Shown here in pieces: positions 1 to 6,019 of a stretch of 12,363 nt of DNA. Position 1 is the first letter of the stretch. Each line of letters starts with the position of its first letter. Made by a program: the position numbers and the translations under genes. Origin of the DNA: an uncultured Bacteroides sp. (GTDB taxonomy: Bacteria > Bacteroidota > Bacteroidia > Bacteroidales > UBA932); contig UREV01000035.1 of assembly GCA_900546925.1 (NCBI GenBank), forward strand, positions 1-12,363. Direction: 5' to 3'. Below the pieces are notes generated by a model. It was given only the letters and a program-made list of their open reading frames with translations. It had not been told where the DNA came from and did no database searches.

Positions 1-6
1 GTGCCC

Positions 7-50
7 TTTTTTACACCAAATGAATCAAATGAAACAAACGGTGTAAAAAA
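7..50. repeat. Inverted repeat with TTACACC motif
   Basis: Arms TTTTTTACACC (7-17) and GGTGTAAAAAA (40-50) are exact inverses, and C6/G51 extends the pairing to 12 bp around a 22-nt loop. Related TTACACC motifs lie at 61-67 and 190-196. The one at 61-80 matches the inverse of 27-46 over TTACACC-N-TTTGTTT and a following CATT. It could be an operator cluster, a terminator hairpin of a gene left of the window (U-rich on either strand), or the edge of a mobile element. Nothing visible decides. Confidence 0.5.
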
Positions 51-176
51 GCGCCATTATTTACACCATTTGTTTGCATTAGTGTCAGTGGAGCGAAGAA
101 CTATAGCCGCCAGGTCCTATGAAAAAACATACAACCTGGCAGGAATCCTGATGAGTTATATTTATCACAATCTTCC

Positions 177-194
177 GATTATTAATGTGTTACA
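177..194 (+). repeat. Solitary copy of the 18-nt core found in the stem-loop elements
   Basis: The 18 bases resemble the central core of the two stem-loop elements at 372-389 and 455-472; the shared pattern is GAYTATYARTRKRTTRCA. No flanking GC-rich arms occur at the expected spacing (146-157 and 203-214), so this copy stands alone or is a remnant. Function unknown. Confidence 0.45.
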
Positions 195-340
195 CCTAAC
201 AAATGCAACAAAACCATCCGCCAGGTCGTCTGACATATAATCGTAATATTGTACTATATGCCGATAACCCGGTGTCTGGACGGACTCTGGGTCAGGGGGA
301 AACCCGTGGTCGCCGGTCGGTCTGGTAAATCGTCGCGTTC

Positions 341-409
341 GGGTCGGCGCGGTAATGATTTTGGAGACCCTGATTATCAATAGATTGCAATAAAACCCCG
401 CGCCGACCC
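341..409 (-). repeat. 69-nt stem-loop repeat element, copy A
   Basis: A perfect 12-bp inverted repeat (GGGTCGGCGCGG 341-352, CCGCGCCGACCC 398-409) encloses a 45-nt loop. The same design recurs at 424-492 with exactly the same loop length. The loop carries the 18-nt core at 372-389. I place it on the minus strand because copy B pairs better as minus-strand RNA. Family and function are not recognised; it could be a structured RNA, a REP-like palindromic element or a degenerate mobile element. Confidence 0.6.
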
Positions 410-423
410 CACTAATAGACAGG

Positions 424-492
424 GAGTCGGCACGGTGACGTTTTAGAATCCTTAGACTATCAGTGTGTTACAGGGAGGGGCCGCGCCGACCC
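424..492 (-). repeat. 69-nt stem-loop repeat element, copy B
   Basis: This element follows copy A after 14 nt. Its arms, 424-435 and 481-492, pair at 10 of 12 positions with a 45-nt loop. The two non-pairing positions (A425/C491 and A432/C484) are A-C on the plus strand and therefore U-G wobbles if transcribed from the minus strand. Loops A and B align without gaps, with 22 of 45 identical positions concentrated in the core (455-472). The right arm is identical to the right arm of copy A. Confidence 0.6.
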
Positions 493-536
493 TCATCGGG
501 CGGTAAGTGACAGCGATGAAGTTCTGTTTTTTTTGC

Positions 537-544
537 TATCTTTG
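537..544 (+). promoter_or_regulatory. Candidate -7 element of the fucosidase gene
   Basis: TATCTTTG fits the Bacteroidetes -7 consensus TAnnTTTG. It would start transcription near 550 and give a leader of about 75 nt. No good TTTG box is found about 19-21 nt upstream, so the assignment rests on the -7 box and position alone. Confidence 0.4.
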
Positions 545-626
545 GGATTATGATGTCCACTAAGTAACTCGATAACTGCTTCAGAGTTGGAGAAGATTTT
601 TGTGAGTTGCTAAAAATCGCATAGTA

Positions 627-2780
627 ATGACAGTAACTAATAAAACTACAGCCTATCTTGTGGCTATCCTCGCGACGATAGTCGTAATGTATTCATGTCC
701 AGTTGATTGCCTCGCGTGCGCCGCCACTTCCGCGAAGATCACCTCTGTCCCGATGGCCGAATCCGTCTCGAAGTCCGCCTCTGTGGTGAATACCGACACT
801 CATTCTCCGTCTGTTTCCATCGAACAAACCGCCACTTCCGCGAAGATCACCTCTGTCCCGATGGTCGAATCCGTCTCGAAGTCCGCCTCTGTGGTGAATA
901 CCGACACTCATTCGCCGTCTGTTTCCATCGCACAAACCGCCACTTCTGCGAAGGTCACCTCTGTCTCGATGGTCGAATCCGTCTCGAAGTCCACCTCTGT
1001 GGTGAATACCGACACTCATTCGCCGGCCGCCACATCAGCGCAGATCACCTCCCTAGACGCCCTGCAGCGCCGTTTCGTGGACCTTCGTTTCGGTATGTTC
1101 ATTCATTTCAATATGCCTACCTACGTGGACGAGGATTGGCCTGATCCAGATGCCTCGCCGGAACTGTTCAACCCTGTGAAACTGGATTGCCGTCAATGGG
1201 CACGTGCGGCGAAGTCTGCTGGGATGACCTACGGCTGCCTGACGACCAAGCACCATAGCGGCTTCTGTATCTGGGACACGAAAACGACAGATTACTCCGT
1301 GATGAGCAGCCCGTTCAAGCGTGACGTCGTAAAAGAATATGTGGACGCTTTCCGTGCCGAAAATCTGGACGTGATGCTCTATTATTCGATTCTGGATACC
1401 CATGCACATCTGCGTCCAGGCTGGATCGTTCCTGAGCATAAAGACATGGTAAAGAATCAGTTGCGCGAACTGCTTACCAACTACGGAAAGATATCCGCCA
1501 TTATTATCGACGGATGGGATGCCCCGTGGAGCAGGATATCCTATGACCAGATTCCTTTCGAAGAAATATATACATTGATAAAATCCATACAGCCGGACTG
1601 CCTGGTGATGGATCTGAATTCAGCCAAATATCCTGCCGACGCATTGTTCTACACCGATATCAAATCTTATGAACAGGGCGCGGGGCAACACATTGATAAA
1701 GAGAGTAATGCGCTTCCGGCGCTGTCTTGTCTCCCGATTCAGAAGACCTGGTTCTGGAAGTCGTATTTCCCGCAGACACCGGTGAAAGATGCCGAGATGC
1801 TCGTGAAAGATAACATCGTTCCTATGGGTAAGGCATATTGTAACTTTATCCTGAATGTGGCGCCGAATCGGGATGGCCTGATGGACGACAACGCCCTGAA
1901 GGCATTGACCCAAATCGGAAAAATCTGGGCGAAAACTGAACCTGGAGCAGCGGGGGAGGCCGCGAAAGCGATTGACCCGAATTATGTGGCGGCGGATTTG
2001 CGTTTTTCGGAGTGCCCGGCCCCGATTATCGCGTCGAATCTGGCCAAGGGGCGCCGCGCGGACAGCAGTTGGAGTTACGATATGGAGATTTCCGAGTTCG
2101 CGGTGGACGACGATTTCGGGTCTGCTTGGGTCGCGAATGCGTTGGGCCCGGAGTGCCCGAATCTGCGGGTGTATCTCGATAAAGAGCTGTTGCTCAATAT
2201 GATAGCTATCACGGAGGAGGTGGGTTCCGAGATCCGCGAGTACCGTCTGGACGCGCGCGTGAACGGCCAGTGGCAGGAGCTGATGCTGGTCCATGCTGAC
2301 GCACAAAGTGCTTCCGCCGATGCCGGTGCCCTGCTGTCTTGTGCCAATGCTGCCTCGCCCGGGACTGCCGCTGTTGTTTCTGTCAATGCTGGTGAGCGTG
2401 TGAGTTCGTCGACCAGTGGCTCGCACAGTTCCGAGGTTCGTCGGACTTCTGAGTCTGGGAGTCCTGCCTCGCCCGCGACTGCATCTGTTGTTTCTGTCAA
2501 TGCTGGTGAGCGTGTGAGTTCGTCGACTGGTGGCTCGCACATTTCCGAGGTTCGTCGGACTTCTGAGTCTGGGAGTCCTGTCTCGCCTGGGGCTGCCGCT
2601 GTTGTTTCTGTCAATGCCAAGAAGTGTGGAAGGGTGACGGTGTTGCGCTTCAGCACTATTTATGCCGATGCGATTCGTATTACAGTCCTCGATTCACGTA
2701 AAACAAAAGCTCCCGACGGTGTCTACAGATCCGGAAGCACTGTCGCCATCTCTGAGCTCGGTGTATATCTCGAACGATGA
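627..2780 (+). CDS. Secreted GH29-type alpha-L-fucosidase with two internal tandem-repeat expansions
   Basis: Predicted to hydrolyse terminal alpha-L-fucose from glycans outside the cytoplasm; 717 residues. A hydrophobic N-terminus (about 9-22) with an AxA-like site at 30-32 suggests export; C24 and C31 are near-misses for a lipobox. Residues 33-142 hold three 36-residue Ser/Thr-rich repeats and part of a fourth. The catalytic barrel spans about 147-440, with the family signatures FGMFIHF and KHHSGF (many relatives have KHHDGF). IIIDGWD places the likely nucleophile at D295. From about 455 a discoidin (F5/8C)-like sandwich follows, with the signatures AVDDDFGSAW and IREYRLDARVNGQW. Its middle is interrupted by two 38-residue repeats plus a partial third (576-664), and the domain resumes at about 665 and ends in ISELGVYLE. 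The ATG at 627 is chosen because the signal peptide follows directly. No operon partners are present; repeats lie on both sides. Family assignment is firm. Substrate linkage is not known, and activity is not guaranteed given the insertions. Confidence 0.87.
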   Translation: MTVTNKTTAYLVAILATIVVMYSCPVDCLACAATSAKITSVPMAESVSKSASVVNTDTHSPSVSIEQTATSAKITSVPMVESVSKSASVVNTDTHSPSVSIAQTATSAKVTSVSMVESVSKSTSVVNTDTHSPAATSAQITSLDALQRRFVDLRFGMFIHFNMPTYVDEDWPDPDASPELFNPVKLDCRQWARAAKSAGMTYGCLTTKHHSGFCIWDTKTTDYSVMSSPFKRDVVKEYVDAFRAENLDVMLYYSILDTHAHLRPGWIVPEHKDMVKNQLRELLTNYGKISAIIIDGWDAPWSRISYDQIPFEEIYTLIKSIQPDCLVMDLNSAKYPADALFYTDIKSYEQGAGQHIDKESNALPALSCLPIQKTWFWKSYFPQTPVKDAEMLVKDNIVPMGKAYCNFILNVAPNRDGLMDDNALKALTQIGKIWAKTEPGAAGEAAKAIDPNYVAADLRFSECPAPIIASNLAKGRRADSSWSYDMEISEFAVDDDFGSAWVANALGPECPNLRVYLDKELLLNMIAITEEVGSEIREYRLDARVNGQWQELMLVHADAQSASADAGALLSCANAASPGTAAVVSVNAGERVSSSTSGSHSSEVRRTSESGSPASPATASVVSVNAGERVSSSTGGSHISEVRRTSESGSPVSPGAAAVVSVNAKKCGRVTVLRFSTIYADAIRITVLDSRKTKAPDGVYRSGSTVAISELGVYLER
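723..1052 (+). repeat. 108-bp tandem repeat in the N-terminal linker of the fucosidase gene
   Basis: Unit 1 is 723-830, unit 2 is 831-938, unit 3 is 939 to about 1028 (truncated), and a fourth start is 1029-1052. Units 1 and 2 differ at 3 of 108 positions; unit 3 differs from unit 2 at 4 of the first 87. The unit encodes 36 residues rich in Ser, Thr and Val (begins ATSAKITSV, contains VVNTDTHSP). Because 108 is a multiple of three, copy gain or loss keeps the frame. The array is also free of stops in another plus frame and in a minus frame, which produces spurious long reading frames there. Confidence 0.95.
2352..2618 (+). repeat. 114-bp tandem repeat inside the C-terminal domain of the fucosidase gene
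   Basis: Copy 1 is 2352-2465, copy 2 is 2466-2579, and a 39-nt partial third is 2580-2618. Copies 1 and 2 differ at 6 of 114 positions. The unit encodes 38 residues (contains VVSVNAGERVSSS and EVRRTSESGSP) and is unrelated to the N-terminal unit. It lies between NGQWQEL and the RVTVLRF strand of a discoidin-like fold, in what should be a surface loop, and keeps the frame. Confidence 0.95.
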
Positions 2781-2846
2781 TAAGTGTGACCACGGTGCCC
2801 CGCCGGGACCTCTGGCCGCCTCTTGAAATACACGTTATGATAATCT

Positions 2847-2958
2847 GTCCGGGCTAAAACGATTTTTACCGGATAAACTGTTCAAAATGAGTATTTTATC
2901 CGGGTAAAGTCCGTCCTACCGGACGTTTTTCCGAATCAGTGCTAAGTCATCGTAGTTG
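2847..2958 (+). repeat. ~112-bp hairpin-bearing direct repeat, copy 1
   Basis: It matches 3301-3413 along its whole length with scattered substitutions and one single-base gap. It contains CCGGATAAA (2869-2877) paired with TTTATCCGG (2895-2903), then a 5-bp hairpin GTCCG/CGGAC (2909-2924) followed by GTTTTT, and ends in a well conserved tail of about 22 bases. The second hairpin with its T run may act as a weak terminator for the fucosidase gene. Repeat family unknown. Confidence 0.85.
2909..2930 (+). terminator. Weak intrinsic-terminator-like hairpin after the fucosidase gene
   Basis: GTCCG (2909-2913) pairs with CGGAC (2920-2924) across 6 nt and is followed by G and five T. The stem is short. 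In the other repeat copy the left arm is altered (GGCCG) while the T run stays, so terminator function is uncertain. It lies about 130 nt after the fucosidase stop. Confidence 0.35.
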
Positions 2959-3166
2959 CCGCCGACCACGGCCCCGCGCGACGTAACCGCGAAGACGCTT
3001 ACGACGCCATCGCTAGCCGTAATCATCCGCGTGGATTTAGAGCCCAGATCCCTGGTCCCGTCGGTCGGCCAGCGTAATATGGAGTGTGTCGTGATGGGTC
3101 TTGTCGGAGTTGAGAATTTGCATCAGAAACCTGTGGAGCAAAGAGCCCAGGTGCCGGGTGCCGATC

Positions 3167-3209
3167 GAAAGGTATGGCCGTCCGTGGCCATATGAACGGA
3201 AGGGGCCCA
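3167..3209. repeat. Dispersed 43-bp palindromic repeat, copy 1
   Basis: It is identical to 12320-12362 at 37 of 43 positions, and all six differences are transitions. The centre is a perfect palindrome, TATGGCC (3173-3179) with GGCCATA (3186-3192) and a 6-nt loop. The outermost pair T3173-A3192 is C-G in the other copy, a compensatory change. Weaker similarity continues to the left. Family unknown. Confidence 0.75.
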
Positions 3210-3300
3210 CGCAGTGGGAAGGATGAGCGCCAGCGAACCTTTCGACGGTACCCGGGACTTGGGCGGTGATATTTTTACGATATCAGAAATTCTATAGTTC

Positions 3301-3413
3301 GTCCGGGCTAAAACGATTTTTACCGGATAAATTGTTTAAAATGAGCATTTTATCCGGTCAAAGGCCGGTTCTGCCGGACGTTTTTCTGGTTCAGTGCTAA
3401 GTCATCGTAGTTG
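3301..3413 (+). repeat. ~112-bp hairpin-bearing direct repeat, copy 2
   Basis: Second copy of the repeat at 2847-2958, 454 bp further on and in the same orientation. The first stem is a perfect 10 bp here, ACCGGATAAA (3322-3331) with TTTATCCGGT (3349-3358), better than in copy 1. The second hairpin is eroded to CCGG/CCGG (3365-3368, 3374-3377) but still precedes GTTTTT. It ends about 75 bp beyond the stop of the convergent LysM/M23 gene. Confidence 0.85.
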
Positions 3414-3488
3414 TAGGCAGCGGTCGGTGTCCGCTGAGTGGTATTCTCACCAGTAGCGCCGCCCGTGGCACGTGTGCCGTCGACTAGC

Positions 3489-4604
3489 CTACCTCACGCG
3501 GATGGACCTGCCGACACGCAGCGTCGTCTTGGTCGATATGCCGTTCAGGGCACAGAGACGTTTCACCGTCGTGTGGTACTTCACGGCGATAGAACCGAGC
3601 GTATCTCCGGAGCGGATCTTGTAATACTGCGCCTTGGCCAGTTCTGCCGCACGTGCAGCCGCCTCTTTCTCACGCAACTCCTGCTCCGCTGCCCTGGCGG
3701 CGTAATAAGTCGAATCCGCCTTCATGATGAGATAATCCTCCTCATCACTTTCAGGAATATACTTGCTGCCGGCATTCAGGAAACGCTTCTTGAGAATGAA
3801 CAGACGATGCCTGAGAGAACCCTCTTCGAAATCGATCAGCCATTGAGGATCGAACGCGAAACCACAGTAACGTGTCTCGAAATGCAGATGCGAACCCGTA
3901 GACCTTCCTGTCGAACCTCCAAGTCCGATCGTCTGACCTGCTGTCACCCATTCGCCTGGAGTCACAAGCCTCTTCGAGAGATGACCGTAGAAAGTCTCCA
4001 GGCCACTCTCGTGACGGATAACCACAAGATTGCCGTAACCTCTGTAATACTTTGACATTCTGACCTTTCCTGAGAAAGCAGCCACGACAGGAGTCCCCGT
4101 CTTGAGAGGAAGATCCACACCCATGTGCCTGCGCCCGTGTCTGTAACCGAAAGGAGAATATACCTTAGTCTGGTAAGGACAATGATATTCTTTCAATGTA
4201 TCTACGACCCAAATGGAAATGTCGTCGTTCAAGTCCTTCAGATCCATTTTGTAAGGATTCGGATACTCGTCACTCCAATACCTGTTGAAAATCTCGGAGT
4301 GGGAAGAAACTGAAGGGTCTTTATAATATTTCCAAGTATGATTGGCCATCAGCAAAATCTTCACTGCCGGATTACCTGTATCCAATGTGTCGATAGGTGC
4401 TGCCGAAGAAGGGTCGATAGACTTTACCGGTTCCAATGCCGGCCTAGGTACCAGTAACGTGGCACGACTCATCGTCATGACCGTGTCCTCTTTTGCTTTA
4501 GTCTTTATATTTTGCTCTGACACAGACGGCTTCGCCTGAGCTCCAGTGAAAACCATCAGCGTGAGAGCAGCGGCTGAAATAATCTTTGAAATTCCAGATA
4601 TCAT
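3489..4604 (-). CDS. Exported M23 family metallopeptidase with C-terminal LysM domain
   Basis: Predicted peptidoglycan endopeptidase acting in the periplasm; 371 residues. A signal peptide covers about 1-24 (cleavage after GAQA). An unassigned stretch follows to about 145, then the M23 (LytM-like) domain at about 146-258. The HxxxD metal motif is H160 and D164, the HLH motif is H239 and H241, and the YGHLS histidine is H208, so the known zinc and catalytic positions are intact. An Ala/Glu-rich, probably helical linker (about 297-326) leads to one LysM domain (327-371, YKIRSGDTLGSIA), which binds glycan strands. The architecture resembles NlpD-like proteins with the domain order reversed. The gene follows the phosphohexomutase gene on the same strand but is separated by a strong hairpin ending about 20 nt before its ATG, so it may depend on read-through or a promoter I cannot see. 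Confidence 0.92.
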   Translation of the reverse strand: MISGISKIISAAALTLMVFTGAQAKPSVSEQNIKTKAKEDTVMTMSRATLLVPRPALEPVKSIDPSSAAPIDTLDTGNPAVKILLMANHTWKYYKDPSVSSHSEIFNRYWSDEYPNPYKMDLKDLNDDISIWVVDTLKEYHCPYQTKVYSPFGYRHGRRHMGVDLPLKTGTPVVAAFSGKVRMSKYYRGYGNLVVIRHESGLETFYGHLSKRLVTPGEWVTAGQTIGLGGSTGRSTGSHLHFETRYCGFAFDPQWLIDFEEGSLRHRLFILKKRFLNAGSKYIPESDEEDYLIMKADSTYYAARAAEQELREKEAAARAAELAKAQYYKIRSGDTLGSIAVKYHTTVKRLCALNGISTKTTLRVGRSIRVR

Positions 4605-4613
4605 CTTATAGTT

Positions 4614-4651
4614 AAAGGAAAAATTAGGGTGACTAATGCTTAGTCACCCTA
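4614..4651 (-). terminator. Intrinsic terminator between the phosphohexomutase and LysM/M23 genes
   Basis: TAGGGTGACTA (4625-4635) and TAGTCACCCTA (4641-4651) form a perfect 11-bp stem with a 5-nt loop. Read on the minus strand it is followed by ATTTTTCC, a U tract. It starts 7 nt after the phosphohexomutase stop codon and so ends that operon, or partly attenuates transcription into the downstream peptidase gene. Confidence 0.85.
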
Positions 4652-4658
4652 TGGTTTA

Positions 4659-6017
4659 TTATACCTCAGCGCCGAACTGACTCTGAAGCAGACTCTTGAC
4701 TTCTGCGACCTTCTTGTCCAATAACTCCTTGGTGGTAGCCTCGCAGATGAATCTCAGATAAGGCTCCGTGTTGGAAGGCCTGATGTTGAACCACCAGTCA
4801 GGGAACTCTACACGATAACCGTCGAAATCCATGAATGCGGTAGGTTTCTCCTGCTCTTCGAAATGAGCTTTCACGGCATCCATTGCACCCTGCTTGTCAG
4901 TCAGTTTGAAATTGATCTCACCTGAATTCTGGTAACGTGCGATCTTTCCGATAATCTGGCTGAATGAAATGCCCTCTTTCTTCAAGTTCGCCAAAACCCT
5001 GAGAATGAGGATAGAAGCGAGCAAACCGCTGTCGGAATAAAAGAAATCCTTGAAATAATAATGTCCGGCAAGTTCACCGCCCCAGATACCGTCGATCTCG
5101 CGGAGCCTTCTGGCAGCATTTGCCCTGCCGACCTTCCATGTATACATCTTCGCACCCATTGGCTCGAGATATTCACCTACGGCCTTGGAACTTCTGATAT
5201 CCTGGATAACATATCCTTTCTCTCCGCGCTCGCCGATGAAATAATGTCCAAGCACAGCAATCATAAGATCAGGAGAAACGAAATTACCCTTCTCGTCCAC
5301 AAACATGACACGGTCAGCATCACCATCATAGATGACACCCGCATCTGCACCTGTCTTCTTTACGAGTTCCTCGAGAGCCACTACATTCTTATGTACAAGT
5401 GGATTAGGCTCGTGATTAGGGAAGGTGCCGTCCATCGTATCGAAAATATACTCTGGAGCATCACCGAAAATCTGTTTTGCGAAAAGTGAACTCATGCCGT
5501 TCGACAAGTCGAAAGCGAGTTTAAGTCCACTGAGATCTCCCATATATTTCTTGAGGAACGCGAGATAATCCTCGCGGATATCTTTCTGGAAAACCTGGCC
5601 GCGCTTCTCCGCTACAGGAGTCGCCTTACCGTCATTGATCCAAGCCTCGATCTGGCCGAGTCCGGTGTCATAGCCGACAGGGAGGGCGTTCTCGCAGGAA
5701 ACTTTCATTCCGTTGTACTCCTTCGGATTGTGCGAAGCGGTAATCTGGACAGAAGCCTTGAACCCGTAGTTTGCGGTCCCGAAGTAAACCATCGGAGTCG
5801 TGCTGAGACCGATATCGTAAACGTCTGCGCCTGCGTCAGTTATACCCTTCAGCAAGTATTCGTGGATCTCATCTGAAGAAACTCGGCAGTCGCGTCCTAC
5901 CAAAACTTTATCTGTTTTAAGCAGCTTGGGGATGAAATATCCTACCTTGTAAGCTGTGTTCTTGTCGAAATCCGCATTGTAGATTCCTCGTATGTCATAT
6001 GCATGAAATGCTCCCAT
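4659..6017 (-). CDS. Phosphomannomutase/phosphoglucomutase (alpha-D-phosphohexomutase)
   Basis: Cytoplasmic enzyme interconverting hexose 1- and 6-phosphates (mannose and/or glucose), feeding GDP-mannose or other nucleotide-sugar and glycan synthesis. The 452 residues are the usual length for bacterial PMM/PGM. All four family motifs are present: the phosphoserine loop TASHNP with S95, the metal loop DGDADR (231-236), the sugar-specificity loop GGELAGH (313-319), and the phosphate-binding RPSNTEP (413-419). The GE-x-GH type loop is typical of the PMM/PGM branch; whether it prefers mannose or glucose cannot be decided here. The ATG lies 2 nt after the stop of def, so the two are cotranscribed. 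The strong hairpin just downstream ends the unit. Confidence 0.93.
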   Translation of the reverse strand: MGAFHAYDIRGIYNADFDKNTAYKVGYFIPKLLKTDKVLVGRDCRVSSDEIHEYLLKGITDAGADVYDIGLSTTPMVYFGTANYGFKASVQITASHNPKEYNGMKVSCENALPVGYDTGLGQIEAWINDGKATPVAEKRGQVFQKDIREDYLAFLKKYMGDLSGLKLAFDLSNGMSSLFAKQIFGDAPEYIFDTMDGTFPNHEPNPLVHKNVVALEELVKKTGADAGVIYDGDADRVMFVDEKGNFVSPDLMIAVLGHYFIGERGEKGYVIQDIRSSKAVGEYLEPMGAKMYTWKVGRANAARRLREIDGIWGGELAGHYYFKDFFYSDSGLLASILILRVLANLKKEGISFSQIIGKIARYQNSGEINFKLTDKQGAMDAVKAHFEEQEKPTAFMDFDGYRVEFPDWWFNIRPSNTEPYLRFICEATTKELLDKKVAEVKSLLQSQFGAEV

Positions 6018-6019
6018 AA

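Larger units (their letters stand above)
1..626. other. Non-coding, repeat-rich region left of the fucosidase gene
   Basis: No convincing gene is visible. A GTG-started reading frame over 1-240 has no recognisable composition and runs through repeats, so I do not call it. The first ~200 bases are AT-rich with TTACACC motifs; 241-500 is GC-rich and holds two stem-loop elements. The sequence GCCAGGT occurs at 109-115 with its inverse at 134-140, and again near 220-226. A short inverted repeat (GATTTTT 595-601, AAAAATC 612-618) lies in the presumed leader of the fucosidase gene just before its ATG; whether it regulates translation is unknown. Confidence 0.7.
2781..3488. other. Non-coding repeat region between the fucosidase and the LysM/M23 peptidase genes
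   Basis: About 700 bp without a credible gene, between convergent genes. It holds two direct copies of a ~112-bp repeat and, between them, one copy of a palindromic repeat that recurs at the right end of the window. Further small hairpins are CCCAC-GCA-GTGGG (3206-3218), CAGCGG/CCGCTG (about 3418-3436) and GGCACGTGTGCC (about 3471-3482). A 79-residue frame at 2956-3195 overlaps the repeats, lacks recognisable features and is not called. The phrase GACCACGG followed by CCCCG occurs on both sides of repeat copy 1 (2788 and 2964), possibly a trace of duplication. Confidence 0.7.

Noticed and set aside
1..240. GTG-started 79-residue reading frame
   Set aside because: It runs through the TTACACC inverted repeat and the 18-nt core, has no recognisable protein features, and begins exactly at the window edge.
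707..1144. Long second plus-frame reading frame (and a minus-strand one at 693-1019) over the N-terminal repeats
   Set aside because: These stay open only because the 108-bp unit lacks stops in those frames and is a multiple of three. The fucosidase frame continues into a recognisable catalytic domain.
1620..2656. Long minus-strand reading frames (306 and 193 residues) opposite the fucosidase gene
   Set aside because: They are antisense shadows of a GC-rich coding region, rich in Arg/Thr/Ser with no domain, and partly created by the 114-bp repeats.
2956..3195. 79-residue plus-strand reading frame
   Set aside because: It starts in the tail of one repeat and ends in another, with no similarity to a known family; best read as intergenic.
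2847..3413. CRISPR-like arrangement of repeats
   Set aside because: There are only two copies of about 112 bp, 342 bp apart, with internal divergence and no cas genes; this is not a CRISPR array.
3438..4055. 205-residue plus-strand frame opposite the LysM/M23 gene
   Set aside because: It is antisense to a gene with intact LysM and M23 motifs and has no features of its own.
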